Assembly: GCF_042661025.1 (NCBI RefSeq) | Contig: NZ_JBHSWH010000001.1 | Coordinates: 1,240,001-1,304,000 of the forward strand | Direction: 5' to 3' | Source of the DNA: Flexivirga alba | GTDB taxonomy: Bacteria; Actinomycetota; Actinomycetes; Actinomycetales; Dermatophilaceae | Length of the DNA: 64,000 nt | Shown: in pieces, positions 1 through 7,705 of the stretch | Layout of the letters: the number at the start of each line of letters is the position of its first letter | Numbering within the stretch: position 1 is the first letter of the stretch | Made by a program: the position numbers and the translations under genes | The notes under the pieces: model-generated | Seen by the model: the letters and a program-made list of their open reading frames with translations, nothing else | Databases searched by the model: none | Told to the model about the DNA's origin: nothing

Positions 1-1098
1 CAGGCCCGCGACGACGAGGTAGGGATTGGCAGACTCGTCGAACGACTTCACCTCGAGATTGGCGGCGCGATATTGGTCACCGACCGACCCGGTGACGAAA
101 CGTACTGCGGTTTCACGGTTTTCGAGACCCCAGGCCTGGAAGGCGCCTGCCCAATGCTGCGGAATCAATCGCAAGTAGCTGGCGGCCGATGCGGTGCCGA
201 CGGCCAGCAGCGCCGGTAGGTGCTGCAGGATCCCGGCACTGAACTGCGAGGCGACCTCGGTCATCCCGTAGCGGGCTTCCCCGTCCGCGAACGCATTTCG
301 GCCGTCCGCCCACAGCGACAGGTGCACGTGACCGCCGTTGCCGACGCCGCCGGCAACCGTCTTGGGGGAGAAGGACGCTCGCAGTCCGTGCCGCTGGCTG
401 ACCGCGCGGATCGTCTCCCGGGTCAGCACGAAGGTGTCCGCGGCTGCCACCGGATCTTCGGCGACGACCGACACCTCGAACTGGCCCTCGGCATACTCAG
501 GGTGGATCTGCTCGGCCTCGATCCCTTGTGCCGCAAGGGCATTGGCCAGATCGCGCAAATAGTCCGAGGCCTCCACGACGCGCGTGAAGCCGTATGCCGG
601 GCCGCGTACCGCAGGCACGAAGTCGTCATTGTCCGGACGATCGACACCCGCTGCCCACTCGATCTCGAACGCCATACGCGCCGTGTAGCCGGCATCGGCC
701 AACCGGGCCACCTGGCGCCGCGCCAGGCTTCGCTGGTCGAGTGGATGCGCCGACCCGTCCTGCGCCAGCCGATCCACCGGTGCCCACGCCCAACCCGGTT
801 GTGCCGCAAGGACAGTCAGCCGAGTCAGGTCGGGAAACAGGCGCAGGTCGCCGACCGGGCCACCGGCGAAACGGCCGGCGACGATCGAGTCGTCGGACAG
901 GAAGGCGTCGAAGACCGGCGACATGCCCACGCCCCACGTGGCGGCGTGAACCAACCGGGCGATCGGCACCGCCTTCACCCTGGTGATGCCGGATATGTCC
1001 ACGAACGTCAAGGCGACTGCGGCCACCTCGCGGCCGGTCAGCACCGTGGCAGCGCGATGCGCCTCCGCCTGTCGTCGAGCGCGTTCTTCCGTGTCCAC
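1..1098 (-). CDS. Glutamine synthetase family protein (FluG / gamma-glutamylamine synthetase-like), 3' end outside the window
   Basis: An open frame runs from a GTG at 1098 to the window edge (366 codons so far). AAGGAGG lies 8 bases upstream of the GTG. The frame reads as the class I-like glutamine synthetase fold: an N-terminal beta-grasp segment, the metal-binding E-x-E stretch (FEIEWA), the NGGHVHLSLW block that holds ATP and metal residues, and the RLIPQHWAGAF...ENRETAVRF block of the active site. The family ligates an amine or ammonia to glutamate using ATP in the cytoplasm. The divergent permease, amidohydrolase and M20 hydrolase argue for a role in amine or amide use rather than ammonia assimilation; that is inference. 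The far C-terminus is not visible. Confidence 0.9.
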   Translation of the reverse strand, partial: MDTEERARRQAEAHRAATVLTGREVAAVALTFVDISGITRVKAVPIARLVHAATWGVGMSPVFDAFLSDDSIVAGRFAGGPVGDLRLFPDLTRLTVLAAQPGWAWAPVDRLAQDGSAHPLDQRSLARRQVARLADAGYTARMAFEIEWAAGVDRPDNDDFVPAVRGPAYGFTRVVEASDYLRDLANALAAQGIEAEQIHPEYAEGQFEVSVVAEDPVAAADTFVLTRETIRAVSQRHGLRASFSPKTVAGGVGNGGHVHLSLWADGRNAFADGEARYGMTEVASQFSAGILQHLPALLAVGTASAASYLRLIPQHWAGAFQAWGLENRETAVRFVTGSVGDQYRAANLEVKSFDESANPYLVVAGL

Positions 1099-1241
1099 CT
1101 GACGACCTCCTTCGCACGCACCGCACTGTGCGGCTATGCCGAACCGCTTCATCATAACCACGTCTGAATGATCTGTTACACAGCACAAAACAGTTGTACT
1201 GTCTATTTCGGGGGCGAGACCGACTCCAGAAGGAGCGTGCG

Positions 1242-2753
1242 ATGGCTGACTCAAAGCCGCCACGGCTGCGCCGAAACCTGTCCATCTGGCAGGCGATCGG
1301 CCTGTCGGTCGCCCTGATGGCGCCGAGCATGGCGGCCAACATCAACCCCCAGGTCACCGCCAGCACCGTGGGGCGAGCGGTGCCGCTCACCTTCCTGCTC
1401 GCCGGCATCGGCGTGTTGCTCGTCGGCTATGGCTTCGTGCGGATGTGTCAGTACTACCAGCACGCCGGATCGGTGTATGCCTTCGTCGGCTCGACGCTGG
1501 GACCGCGGGCCGGCGCGGTGTCCGGTGCGGCGCTGTTCGCGACATACACCTTCTTCGGCGTTGTGACGTCCTGCGCGTTCGGCATCCTGGGCTCAGACTT
1601 CCTGAACACCGTTGGCATCTGGTCAAATCCGCCGAGCTGGGCGGCCTTCCTGCTGGCCGCGATCGCTCTCGCGGGCTGCCTGGTGCTCACCATCATCCCG
1701 GCCAAGCGCGGCACCACGACACTGCTCTCCATCGAGGGCGCCACGATCGTGCTGATCCTGATCGTGTGCGCCATCGTCCTGGTCCGGCTGATCGCCGGGA
1801 ACGCACCCTCCGGCGGCGGCCAGAGCTTCACGATGAAGGTCTTCGCGATCGAGCCGGGGACCGACGGGTCCACCCTCTTCCTCGGGATCGTCTTCGCCTT
1901 CTTGTCGTTCGCCGGATTCGAGGCGTCGTCGACGCTGGGCGAAGAGACCGCCGAGCCGCGCAAGAACATCCCGCGCGCGATCCTCGGCACGGCGATCTTC
2001 GGCACCGTCTTCTTCACCGTGGTCACCGCCATCGAAGTGATGGGCTTCGGCGCTGGGTCTGCAGGCGTCAAGGCGTATGCCGGATCGTCCTCTCTGGTGG
2101 GCGATCTCGGCCGATCCTTCGTCGCCGGCTGGGTCGGCGACGTGGTCACGCTCGGTGCTGCGATCAGCGCGTTCGGATGCTGTCTGGCGTGCATGGTCGG
2201 CGCGTCGCGACTGATGTATGCGATCGCGCGCGACGCGGGCGGCGAGCGCGGCTTGGCCAGCGTTACGCGGGAAGGCACGCCTGGCGTGGCCGCCACGACG
2301 GTCGCCTGCCTGATGGGTCTGATCATTGTGATCGACGGCATCGCCTTCAACGCCAAGATCGAGGACGCCTTCGCCTGGTCCGGCACGATCGGCACGCTGA
2401 TCATCTTGGTCGTCTACGTGCTGACCACGATCGGCGCGATCCGACTGCTCTTCATCCAACGCAAGATGCCGGTGCCGATGTGGGAGATCGTCATCCCGAT
2501 CCTCGCGCTGGTCGTGCTCGGCTACACCCTCTGGCGCAACGTGCTGCCCTACCCGGCGTCGAACACGCCGGCCTTCTGGTTCCCGATCGTCGCCGGTGCC
2601 TGGCTGGTGCTGTGCGCGATCGCCGTGCTTGCCGCGCCGTCGACGGCCGCCCGACTCGGCGAACGGCTCGCCGCGGAGGACGGGCTGGCCGGCGAACTCG
2701 ACGAAGCGGCCGCTGAACGAGCGCCGACCGAGGCGAGGACACGAACGAAGTGA
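1242..2753 (+). CDS. APC-superfamily amino acid / amine permease
   Basis: 503 residues. The ATG at 1242 is chosen because AGGAG precedes it at a normal distance; an in-frame start at 1194 would add 16 residues without a ribosome site. The protein begins with a short cytoplasmic tail (LRRNLSIWQAIGLSVALMAPS, split here only for reading) typical of the APC family, followed by about 12 hydrophobic segments. The motif FLSFAGFEASSTLGEE matches the conserved TM6-loop of amino acid permeases. It is first in an operon with two hydrolases: its TGA overlaps a GTG (GTGA), and the third gene overlaps the second by ATGA. Likely imports the substrate that the amidohydrolase, the M20 enzyme and the divergent glutamine synthetase-like enzyme process. 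The substrate cannot be named. Confidence 0.88.
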   Translation: MADSKPPRLRRNLSIWQAIGLSVALMAPSMAANINPQVTASTVGRAVPLTFLLAGIGVLLVGYGFVRMCQYYQHAGSVYAFVGSTLGPRAGAVSGAALFATYTFFGVVTSCAFGILGSDFLNTVGIWSNPPSWAAFLLAAIALAGCLVLTIIPAKRGTTTLLSIEGATIVLILIVCAIVLVRLIAGNAPSGGGQSFTMKVFAIEPGTDGSTLFLGIVFAFLSFAGFEASSTLGEETAEPRKNIPRAILGTAIFGTVFFTVVTAIEVMGFGAGSAGVKAYAGSSSLVGDLGRSFVAGWVGDVVTLGAAISAFGCCLACMVGASRLMYAIARDAGGERGLASVTREGTPGVAATTVACLMGLIIVIDGIAFNAKIEDAFAWSGTIGTLIILVVYVLTTIGAIRLLFIQRKMPVPMWEIVIPILALVVLGYTLWRNVLPYPASNTPAFWFPIVAGAWLVLCAIAVLAAPSTAARLGERLAAEDGLAGELDEAAAERAPTEARTRTK

Positions 2754-2788
2754 GGCCCGCAGGCGAGGGCAGAGGCGCGACAGAAGGA

Positions 2789-3913
2789 ATGAGCCTGCTG
2801 GACGACGTCGAGCTGATCGACCACCACTGCCACGGGATCGTCCGCATGGACCTCGACCGGGCTGGCTTCGAGTCGATGCTCTGCGAGGCGGACGGGCCGG
2901 GACGGTGGCACGGGTCGCTCTTCGACACCCACGTGGGGCTGGGGATCCGGCGTTGGTGCGCCCCGCTCTTGGGGCTGCCCTCGTTGGCGCCCGCAGACGA
3001 CTACCTCGCGGCGCGGCACCAGCTGGGTGTCGATGAGGTGAACCGGCGCCTCATCTCGTCCCTGCCGACGCGAAAGTTCTTGATAGACACCGGCTTTCAG
3101 CCCGAGTCGCTGACCTCTCCGAGTGAGCTGGCGGCGCTCGCCGGCGGCGTCGGCGAGGAGATCGTCCGGCTCGAGCAGGTCGCCGAGCACGTGGCGACCT
3201 CAACCAGCGCGGCGCGTTTCGCCGACGACTTCCGTGCCGAGCTCAGCCGCCGTTGCGCCAACGCCGTCGGTGTGAAATCCGTTGCGGCATACCGGGTTGG
3301 GCTCCGACTGGACCCGGCACGACCGACGGATGGGGAGGTGACCGACGCCGCCGGCCGGCTGCTGCGGGCCGTCGAGTCCGGGGCTGCGGCGCGGGTGGCG
3401 GATCCGGTGCTGACGCGGTTCCTCATCTGGTCGGGCGCGGATCTGGGTATGCCGGTCCAGTTCCACGTCGGGTATGGCGACGCCGATGTCGATCTCGCCG
3501 ATTGTGATCCGCTGCTGCTCACCCCGATGATCCGGGCGCTCGGTGAACTCGACGTGCCGGTGATGCTGCTGCACAACTACCCGTTCCATCGGCACGCGGG
3601 TTATCTGGCGCAGGTCTTCGACCACGTCTTCGTCGACGTCGGGCTGGCGTTGCACAACGTCGGTCCGGGCGCGCCGGGGGTGCTGGCCGAGTTGCTGGAG
3701 CTGGCGCCCTTCGGCTCGGTGCTCTTCTCCTCCGATGCCTTCGGGCTGCCCGAGCTGTATGTCGTCGGGACCACCGTCTTCCAGCGGAGCCTGGCCGGCT
3801 ATCTGGAGGCCGGAGTCGCCGACGAAGCCTGGACGTCGGAGGACGCCCGACGGTTCGCGACCGGCATCTGCAGAGGGAACGCCCGCCGCGCCTATCGCCT
3901 TGAGGATTCATGA
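2789..3913 (+). CDS. FluG-type amidohydrolase (TIM-barrel metal hydrolase)
   Basis: 374 residues from the ATG at 2789. A GTG at 2750 overlapping the permease stop is an alternative, adding 13 low-complexity residues. The protein opens with ELIDHHCHG, the H-x-H metal motif of the amidohydrolase superfamily, followed by a central QFHVGYGD strand, LLHNYPFHR, and near the C-terminus FSSDAFGLPE with the catalytic Asp. Fungal FluG and plant nodulin/GS proteins fuse this domain to a glutamine synthetase domain; here the two are separate, divergently transcribed neighbours. The natural reaction of the domain is not settled, so deamidation or hydrolysis of a gamma-glutamyl amide is only a suggestion. 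Confidence 0.82.
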   Translation: MSLLDDVELIDHHCHGIVRMDLDRAGFESMLCEADGPGRWHGSLFDTHVGLGIRRWCAPLLGLPSLAPADDYLAARHQLGVDEVNRRLISSLPTRKFLIDTGFQPESLTSPSELAALAGGVGEEIVRLEQVAEHVATSTSAARFADDFRAELSRRCANAVGVKSVAAYRVGLRLDPARPTDGEVTDAAGRLLRAVESGAAARVADPVLTRFLIWSGADLGMPVQFHVGYGDADVDLADCDPLLLTPMIRALGELDVPVMLLHNYPFHRHAGYLAQVFDHVFVDVGLALHNVGPGAPGVLAELLELAPFGSVLFSSDAFGLPELYVVGTTVFQRSLAGYLEAGVADEAWTSEDARRFATGICRGNARRAYRLEDS

Positions 3914-5073
3914 GTTTCGACATCCCGGGCGACCTCGTGCGACGGTTACGCGCGGCGCTCGCCGAGGAGCTTTCCGGGGCGATCGCCTTGCGTCATACGA
4001 TCCATGCGGACCCACACCTGTCCGGAGAGGAAGGCCCTACCGCGGAACTGGTCGCGGCCGCCATTGGTACCGGCGACGGAGCCACCGTGGCCGACACGGG
4101 ACGCCTCATCCACGTCGGCGACGACCCATGCGTGGTGCTGCGTGCCGAGCTCGACGCGCTGCCGATCGTCGAGCAGACCGGAGCCGACTGGGCCGCCGAC
4201 GGCGGCGTCATGCACGCCTGCGGCCACGACGTGCACCTGGCCGCACTGACCGCGGTCGCGCGGGCCGTCCACCGGGTGCGTGGTGAGGACTCGGCGCTCG
4301 CGGTGCTGCTGCAGCCTCGCGAGGAGCGGGCACCATCAGGTGCCCGGGACGTCGTCGAGGAGCGCGTGCTGTCCCGCATCCAACCGCGCGCGATTGTCGC
4401 GGCACACGTGCAGCCACGGGTTCAGGCCGGTGTCATCGCGGTCACACCGGGTGTGGTGAACGCCTCCGCTGACGAATTCGAAGTAACCGTAAGCGGATCC
4501 GGCGGGCACGTCGGCTATCCGCACACGGTGCAGAGTCCGATCACCGCCCTGTGTCAGACGGTGCTGAACCTCCAATCCCTCACTCCCGCAGGCGTGGACC
4601 CGATGCACGGTGCCGTGTGCATGGTCGGGTGCGTCCAGTCGGGCACGACCAACAACGTCATACCCGAGCAAGCGTCGGCCTACGGCTCGCTGCGGTTGAT
4701 GCGCCTGGAGGACCGCGAGCCGACGGTTGAGCGGATGCGCCGGATCGTCGAGCACACCGCGGCCGCACACGGGTGTGTCGGAGAGTTGAATGTCGTGCTG
4801 GGCGAGCCGGTGCTCGTCAATGACCCTGGCCTTGCGACGGCGACGACCGGGTGGCTCAAGGAACTGGGACACCCCACGACCGACGACTTCCGATCCTTCG
4901 GCGCCGACGACTTCTCCTTCTACGGACACCACGTGCCGGCGCTGATGATGTTCGTCGGCACCGGCGGCGACCACGGTCTGCACGACGCCCGCTATCTGCC
5001 GGGTGACGACACAGTCGGCACCGTGGCGGACGCCCTGCTCGCCGGGTACCTCGCGGCGACGTCGGCCGACTAG
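3910..5073 (+). CDS. M20 family amidohydrolase / carboxypeptidase
   Basis: 387 residues. Its ATG overlaps the previous stop (ATGA), indicating translational coupling. Signature features of M20D-type amidohydrolases (hippurate, N-acetyl-amino acid or IAA-conjugate hydrolases): LRAELDALPI, MHACGHDVH with the metal-binding His and Asp, QPREE in place of the usual QPAEE, and a dimerisation domain with GGHVGYPH. The C-terminal FGADDFSFYG block carries the last metal ligand region. It probably removes an acyl or peptide group from the imported substrate in the cytoplasm. A second M20 enzyme is cut by the right edge of the window. Confidence 0.9.
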   Translation: MSFDIPGDLVRRLRAALAEELSGAIALRHTIHADPHLSGEEGPTAELVAAAIGTGDGATVADTGRLIHVGDDPCVVLRAELDALPIVEQTGADWAADGGVMHACGHDVHLAALTAVARAVHRVRGEDSALAVLLQPREERAPSGARDVVEERVLSRIQPRAIVAAHVQPRVQAGVIAVTPGVVNASADEFEVTVSGSGGHVGYPHTVQSPITALCQTVLNLQSLTPAGVDPMHGAVCMVGCVQSGTTNNVIPEQASAYGSLRLMRLEDREPTVERMRRIVEHTAAAHGCVGELNVVLGEPVLVNDPGLATATTGWLKELGHPTTDDFRSFGADDFSFYGHHVPALMMFVGTGGDHGLHDARYLPGDDTVGTVADALLAGYLAATSAD

Positions 5074-5177
5074 CCGGACACCTCGATGGTGACGGGGTAT
5101 TGGCCGCGGTATGACGCGCCTCGAGCCATACTCGTGCTCCGCCCGCTGGCCCGACCGAGCCCGGGTGGACGCACGCG

Positions 5178-6074
5178 TCAGCGGTGGAGCTGACGCAGGG
5201 TCTGGGTGGCCATGGCCGCCTCGCCGGTTGCGTTCGGGTGCACCGGGAATGCGTTGATCGGTCCGACTGCCGGCTCGATCCACCGCGTCCCCGCCGGCTC
5301 GCACGCATCGTGGCCGACCGAGCTCGAGGACATGTCGATGTACCGCGCGCCGGTCCGCTGGGCAGCCCGCTGGACCGCGGCGTTGAGCACGTTCTCTTCG
5401 TGGTCCAGCCACGGGACGTCGCCCATCGCGATCGGCATCGATGGGTAGCACGACAGCTCCCCGACGGGCGGCAGGATGTGTGGGTAGCCCAAGATGACGA
5501 CGGTCGCGACGGGAGCCTTCTGACGCACCGCGGTCAGCGCGGCGACCAGATGGGGGTAGGTCTGGGTGGTGATCTCGTCGGTGAACGTGGTGCCGTACTT
5601 CTGCTCGCAAGGGTTGCCCATGATGTCGGAGGACGAGATGGTGGCGCAGCCGAAGAACGAGTCGACGAAGACGTTCTCGTCATTTCCGCCGATGGTCATG
5701 GTGACCAAGCGGGTGTGTTTGGTGACCGCGTCGAGCTGCGGGGCGACGCCCGGTGCCTGCGAGGAGAAGAAGTCGGACGTCTTGGCGCCGCTGCAGGTTA
5801 CGTCGGTGAACGACGACGGCTTCGTCCAGGCAGCGATGTCGTGCGCATAGTTGAGCGTCGAGCGGCTGCACGTGGGAGGAGCGGTCGCGACGAACGGTGC
5901 CTCCCCGGCGGCGGAGGAGTAGCTGTCACCCAGCGCCACGTAGGGCGAGGTCTTGATCGCGTGTGGGTTCGCAGTCGGTGGAGTCACCTTCGCCGTGGCA
6001 GGGCCGGCGGCACCGATACCAATAGCCGCGGCGAAAAGGGTTGCAGCAACAACGCTGGTAATGCGACGCATCAT
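5178..6074 (-). CDS. Secreted SGNH/GDSL hydrolase (esterase/lipase)
   Basis: 298 residues from the ATG at 6074, with GGAG five bases upstream; an upstream in-frame start would add nine residues before the signal peptide. Residues 1-30 form a Sec signal peptide (MMRRIT, then an Ala/Gly-rich core ending ATA-KV). Block I is GDSYSSAAGE with the catalytic Ser, block III is GGNDENVF, and block V is HPNATGE with the catalytic His, so the triad is complete. It resembles the Streptomyces scabies esterase/SEST group, which cleaves ester bonds outside the cell. The gene stands alone and converges with the M20 gene. Confidence 0.92.
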   Translation of the reverse strand: MMRRITSVVAATLFAAAIGIGAAGPATAKVTPPTANPHAIKTSPYVALGDSYSSAAGEAPFVATAPPTCSRSTLNYAHDIAAWTKPSSFTDVTCSGAKTSDFFSSQAPGVAPQLDAVTKHTRLVTMTIGGNDENVFVDSFFGCATISSSDIMGNPCEQKYGTTFTDEITTQTYPHLVAALTAVRQKAPVATVVILGYPHILPPVGELSCYPSMPIAMGDVPWLDHEENVLNAAVQRAAQRTGARYIDMSSSSVGHDACEPAGTRWIEPAVGPINAFPVHPNATGEAAMATQTLRQLHR

Positions 6075-6443
6075 GAACTCCGGTGTTCGTGAACAGTCCA
6101 AGTGCTGACCGCTCGCCCCGGGCCAGGAGGCACCTTCGGTGCCCGTTGCTCAACGTAGCAACCGCCTCCCCGCCCGGCAATGGTTCGCCGCACCCGCCAG
6201 GCCCGGCGTTCGAGCCGCGCCGCCACCACCAGACCCGACCTCATATGCGGCTGTAGGACGCTGGTTTGGGCGCCCTCCAGATGCTGTTGGTGCGTGTCCT
6301 TAACCGGGCTGGTAAGTGTCGGCCAGAGTGCGTAGCCCCGTGGCCGTAGGTGATGTCGTTGGGCTAAGGGCTGACGTGATCGGTGGTGAAGGCACCCTTC
6401 AGGGTCTATTCGCTCCTGGGCGGGACCCGAGATCGAGTCGGAG
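6075..6443. other. Intergenic region between the SGNH hydrolase and ohrR, no gene seen
   Basis: 369 bases with no convincing coding frame. It holds two adjacent small hairpins in the 5' leader of the SGNH gene: GGCACC/GGTGCC at 6129-6143 and GTTGCT/AGCAAC at 6145-6162. The part from about 6290 to 6430 has a different texture from the flanks and could be a decayed mobile-element end, but no terminal repeat or target duplication could be shown. Confidence 0.4.
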
Positions 6444-6899
6444 TCAGTCGCAGTTGCGGAGGGGCCGACCGTGAACACTTTTCGTGAGGTGTCGAAGCGT
6501 GGCCTGCAGCGCGGCCAGTCCCGCGTCGTCGATGGCCATGGATTCCTTCATGGCGCAGTGGATCTTGTTGGCGTGGACGCGCAGCTCGTCCCCGCGGGGA
6601 GACAATGCGACCTTGACGACGCGGGCGTCGGTGGCTACCCGGGTCCGGGTGATGAGGCCCGAACGCTCCATACGGCGAAGCAAGGGAGTCAGCGTGCCGT
6701 GATCCAACTGCAAGAGGTCCGCGATCTCCTTGACGGCGCGGGAGTCCTTCTCCCAGAGCGCGAGCAGTACCAGATACTGCGGGTAGGTGACTCCGAGCTT
6801 GGCCAAGATAGGGCGATATGCCGCGGTCACCGCTCGGGACGCGGCGTAGAGATCGAAACAGATCTGCTCGCTGAAGGGTGGGACGTGAGTTTCGGCCAC
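6444..6899 (-). CDS. ohrR: OhrR-type MarR family peroxide sensor
   Basis: 151 residues from a GTG at 6899 (AAGGATG upstream). The N-terminus EQICFDLYAASRAVTAAYRP and the TYPQYLVLLALWE helix match OhrR closely, and the reactive cysteine sits at residue 14 as expected. Two further cysteines (115 and 150) could act as resolving partners, suggesting the 2-Cys mechanism; which one is used is unknown. The winged helix lies at about 55-100 (DHGTLTPLLRRMERSGLI). OhrR represses organic hydroperoxide resistance genes and releases DNA when Cys14 is oxidised. The usual target ohr is not next to it here. A strong palindrome upstream (6936-6955) suggests autorepression. Confidence 0.88.
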   Translation of the reverse strand: MAETHVPPFSEQICFDLYAASRAVTAAYRPILAKLGVTYPQYLVLLALWEKDSRAVKEIADLLQLDHGTLTPLLRRMERSGLITRTRVATDARVVKVALSPRGDELRVHANKIHCAMKESMAIDDAGLAALQATLRHLTKSVHGRPLRNCD

Positions 6900-6935
6900 G
6901 CGTCACATCCTTGCACCTTCTGCTAGCTTGACCGA

Positions 6936-6955
6936 GTACCTTGCGCACAAGATAC
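6936..6955. promoter_or_regulatory. Putative OhrR operator
   Basis: A 20-base near-palindrome 36 bases upstream of the ohrR start, with half-sites GTACCTTG and CAAGATAC around a GCGC-like centre. 16 of 20 positions are self-complementary. Position and symmetry fit a MarR/OhrR dimer site overlapping the promoter. Confidence 0.6.
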
Positions 6956-7007
6956 TTGGTTCTCGTCCCTTCTAGAAACCCTGGAGTCCCGGTGGCAGCT
7001 CACCTCT

Positions 7008-7705
7008 TTGATTCGGACCCTCGGGGTGGATGCACGCTGTGGAAGTGGTGGCCCACCAGTGCCGAATGACGACGGCTGCCCATCGGCTTCTCGGCAACAC
7101 CTGCGCCCGTCAGCAGATCCCGGATCTTTCGCTGAATTCCTGGCGCGTCAACTGACAGCAACTGGTCGCGGCGACACTGTGGCCTTCACTCGGCTCTACG
7201 ACGCGATGGCCCCACGCGTCCACGGCCTTGTGTTGCGCGTTCTGCGCGATGAACACCGGGCCGAAGAAGTCACTCAGGAAGTCTTCCTGCAGATCTGGCA
7301 GAACGCCGATCGCTTCGATCCCCAACGCAGCTCGGCGCTCTCGTGGGTCCTGATGCTGGCGCATCGTCGCGCGGTGGACCATGTGCGTTGCTCGGCAGCC
7401 TCGAGACGTCGGGATCAGAGCGATTTCGAGAGGTCGACGCAGACGCCAAGAGATGTCACGGTCGAGTCCGTGGAGACCGCGCACGACGCTCACCTGGTGC
7501 GCGCGGGCCTTGCCACACTGTCCCCGGCGCAGCGCCAAGCCCTCGAGCTCGCCTACTTCGGTGGCCATACCCACTCCGAGGTCTCACGCTTGATGCGGAC
7601 CCCCTCGGCACCGCCAAGACGAGGATTCGGCAAGGCCTCATCCAGCTCCGCGCGGTGATGGACTCGAACCACTGCGAGCCCGTCGGTGCGACGATGAGTG
7701 AGTGA
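7008..7705 (+). CDS. ECF sigma factor (SigK-like), reading frame broken by one base near the 3' end
   Basis: As read, the frame runs from a TTG at 7008 (or a GTG at 7059) to a stop at 7658. It has a full sigma-2 region (AFTRLYDAMAPRVHGLVLRV...AEEVTQEVFLQIW) and the first part of sigma-4 (LSPAQRQALELAYFGGHTHSEV). After the CCCCC run at 7600-7604 the expected recognition helix (GTAKTRIRQGLIQLR) continues in the next frame to a TGA at 7705. Adding one C restores 233 codons and makes the end overlap the GTG of the next gene (GTGA). The break therefore looks like a base missing from the sequence. SigK-type factors normally have an RskA-like anti-sigma gene next; here a lipoprotein follows instead. 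Confidence 0.8.

Noticed and set aside
6290..6430. Possible insertion-sequence scar
   Set aside because: The texture is odd but no terminal inverted repeat, transposase fragment or target duplication was found.
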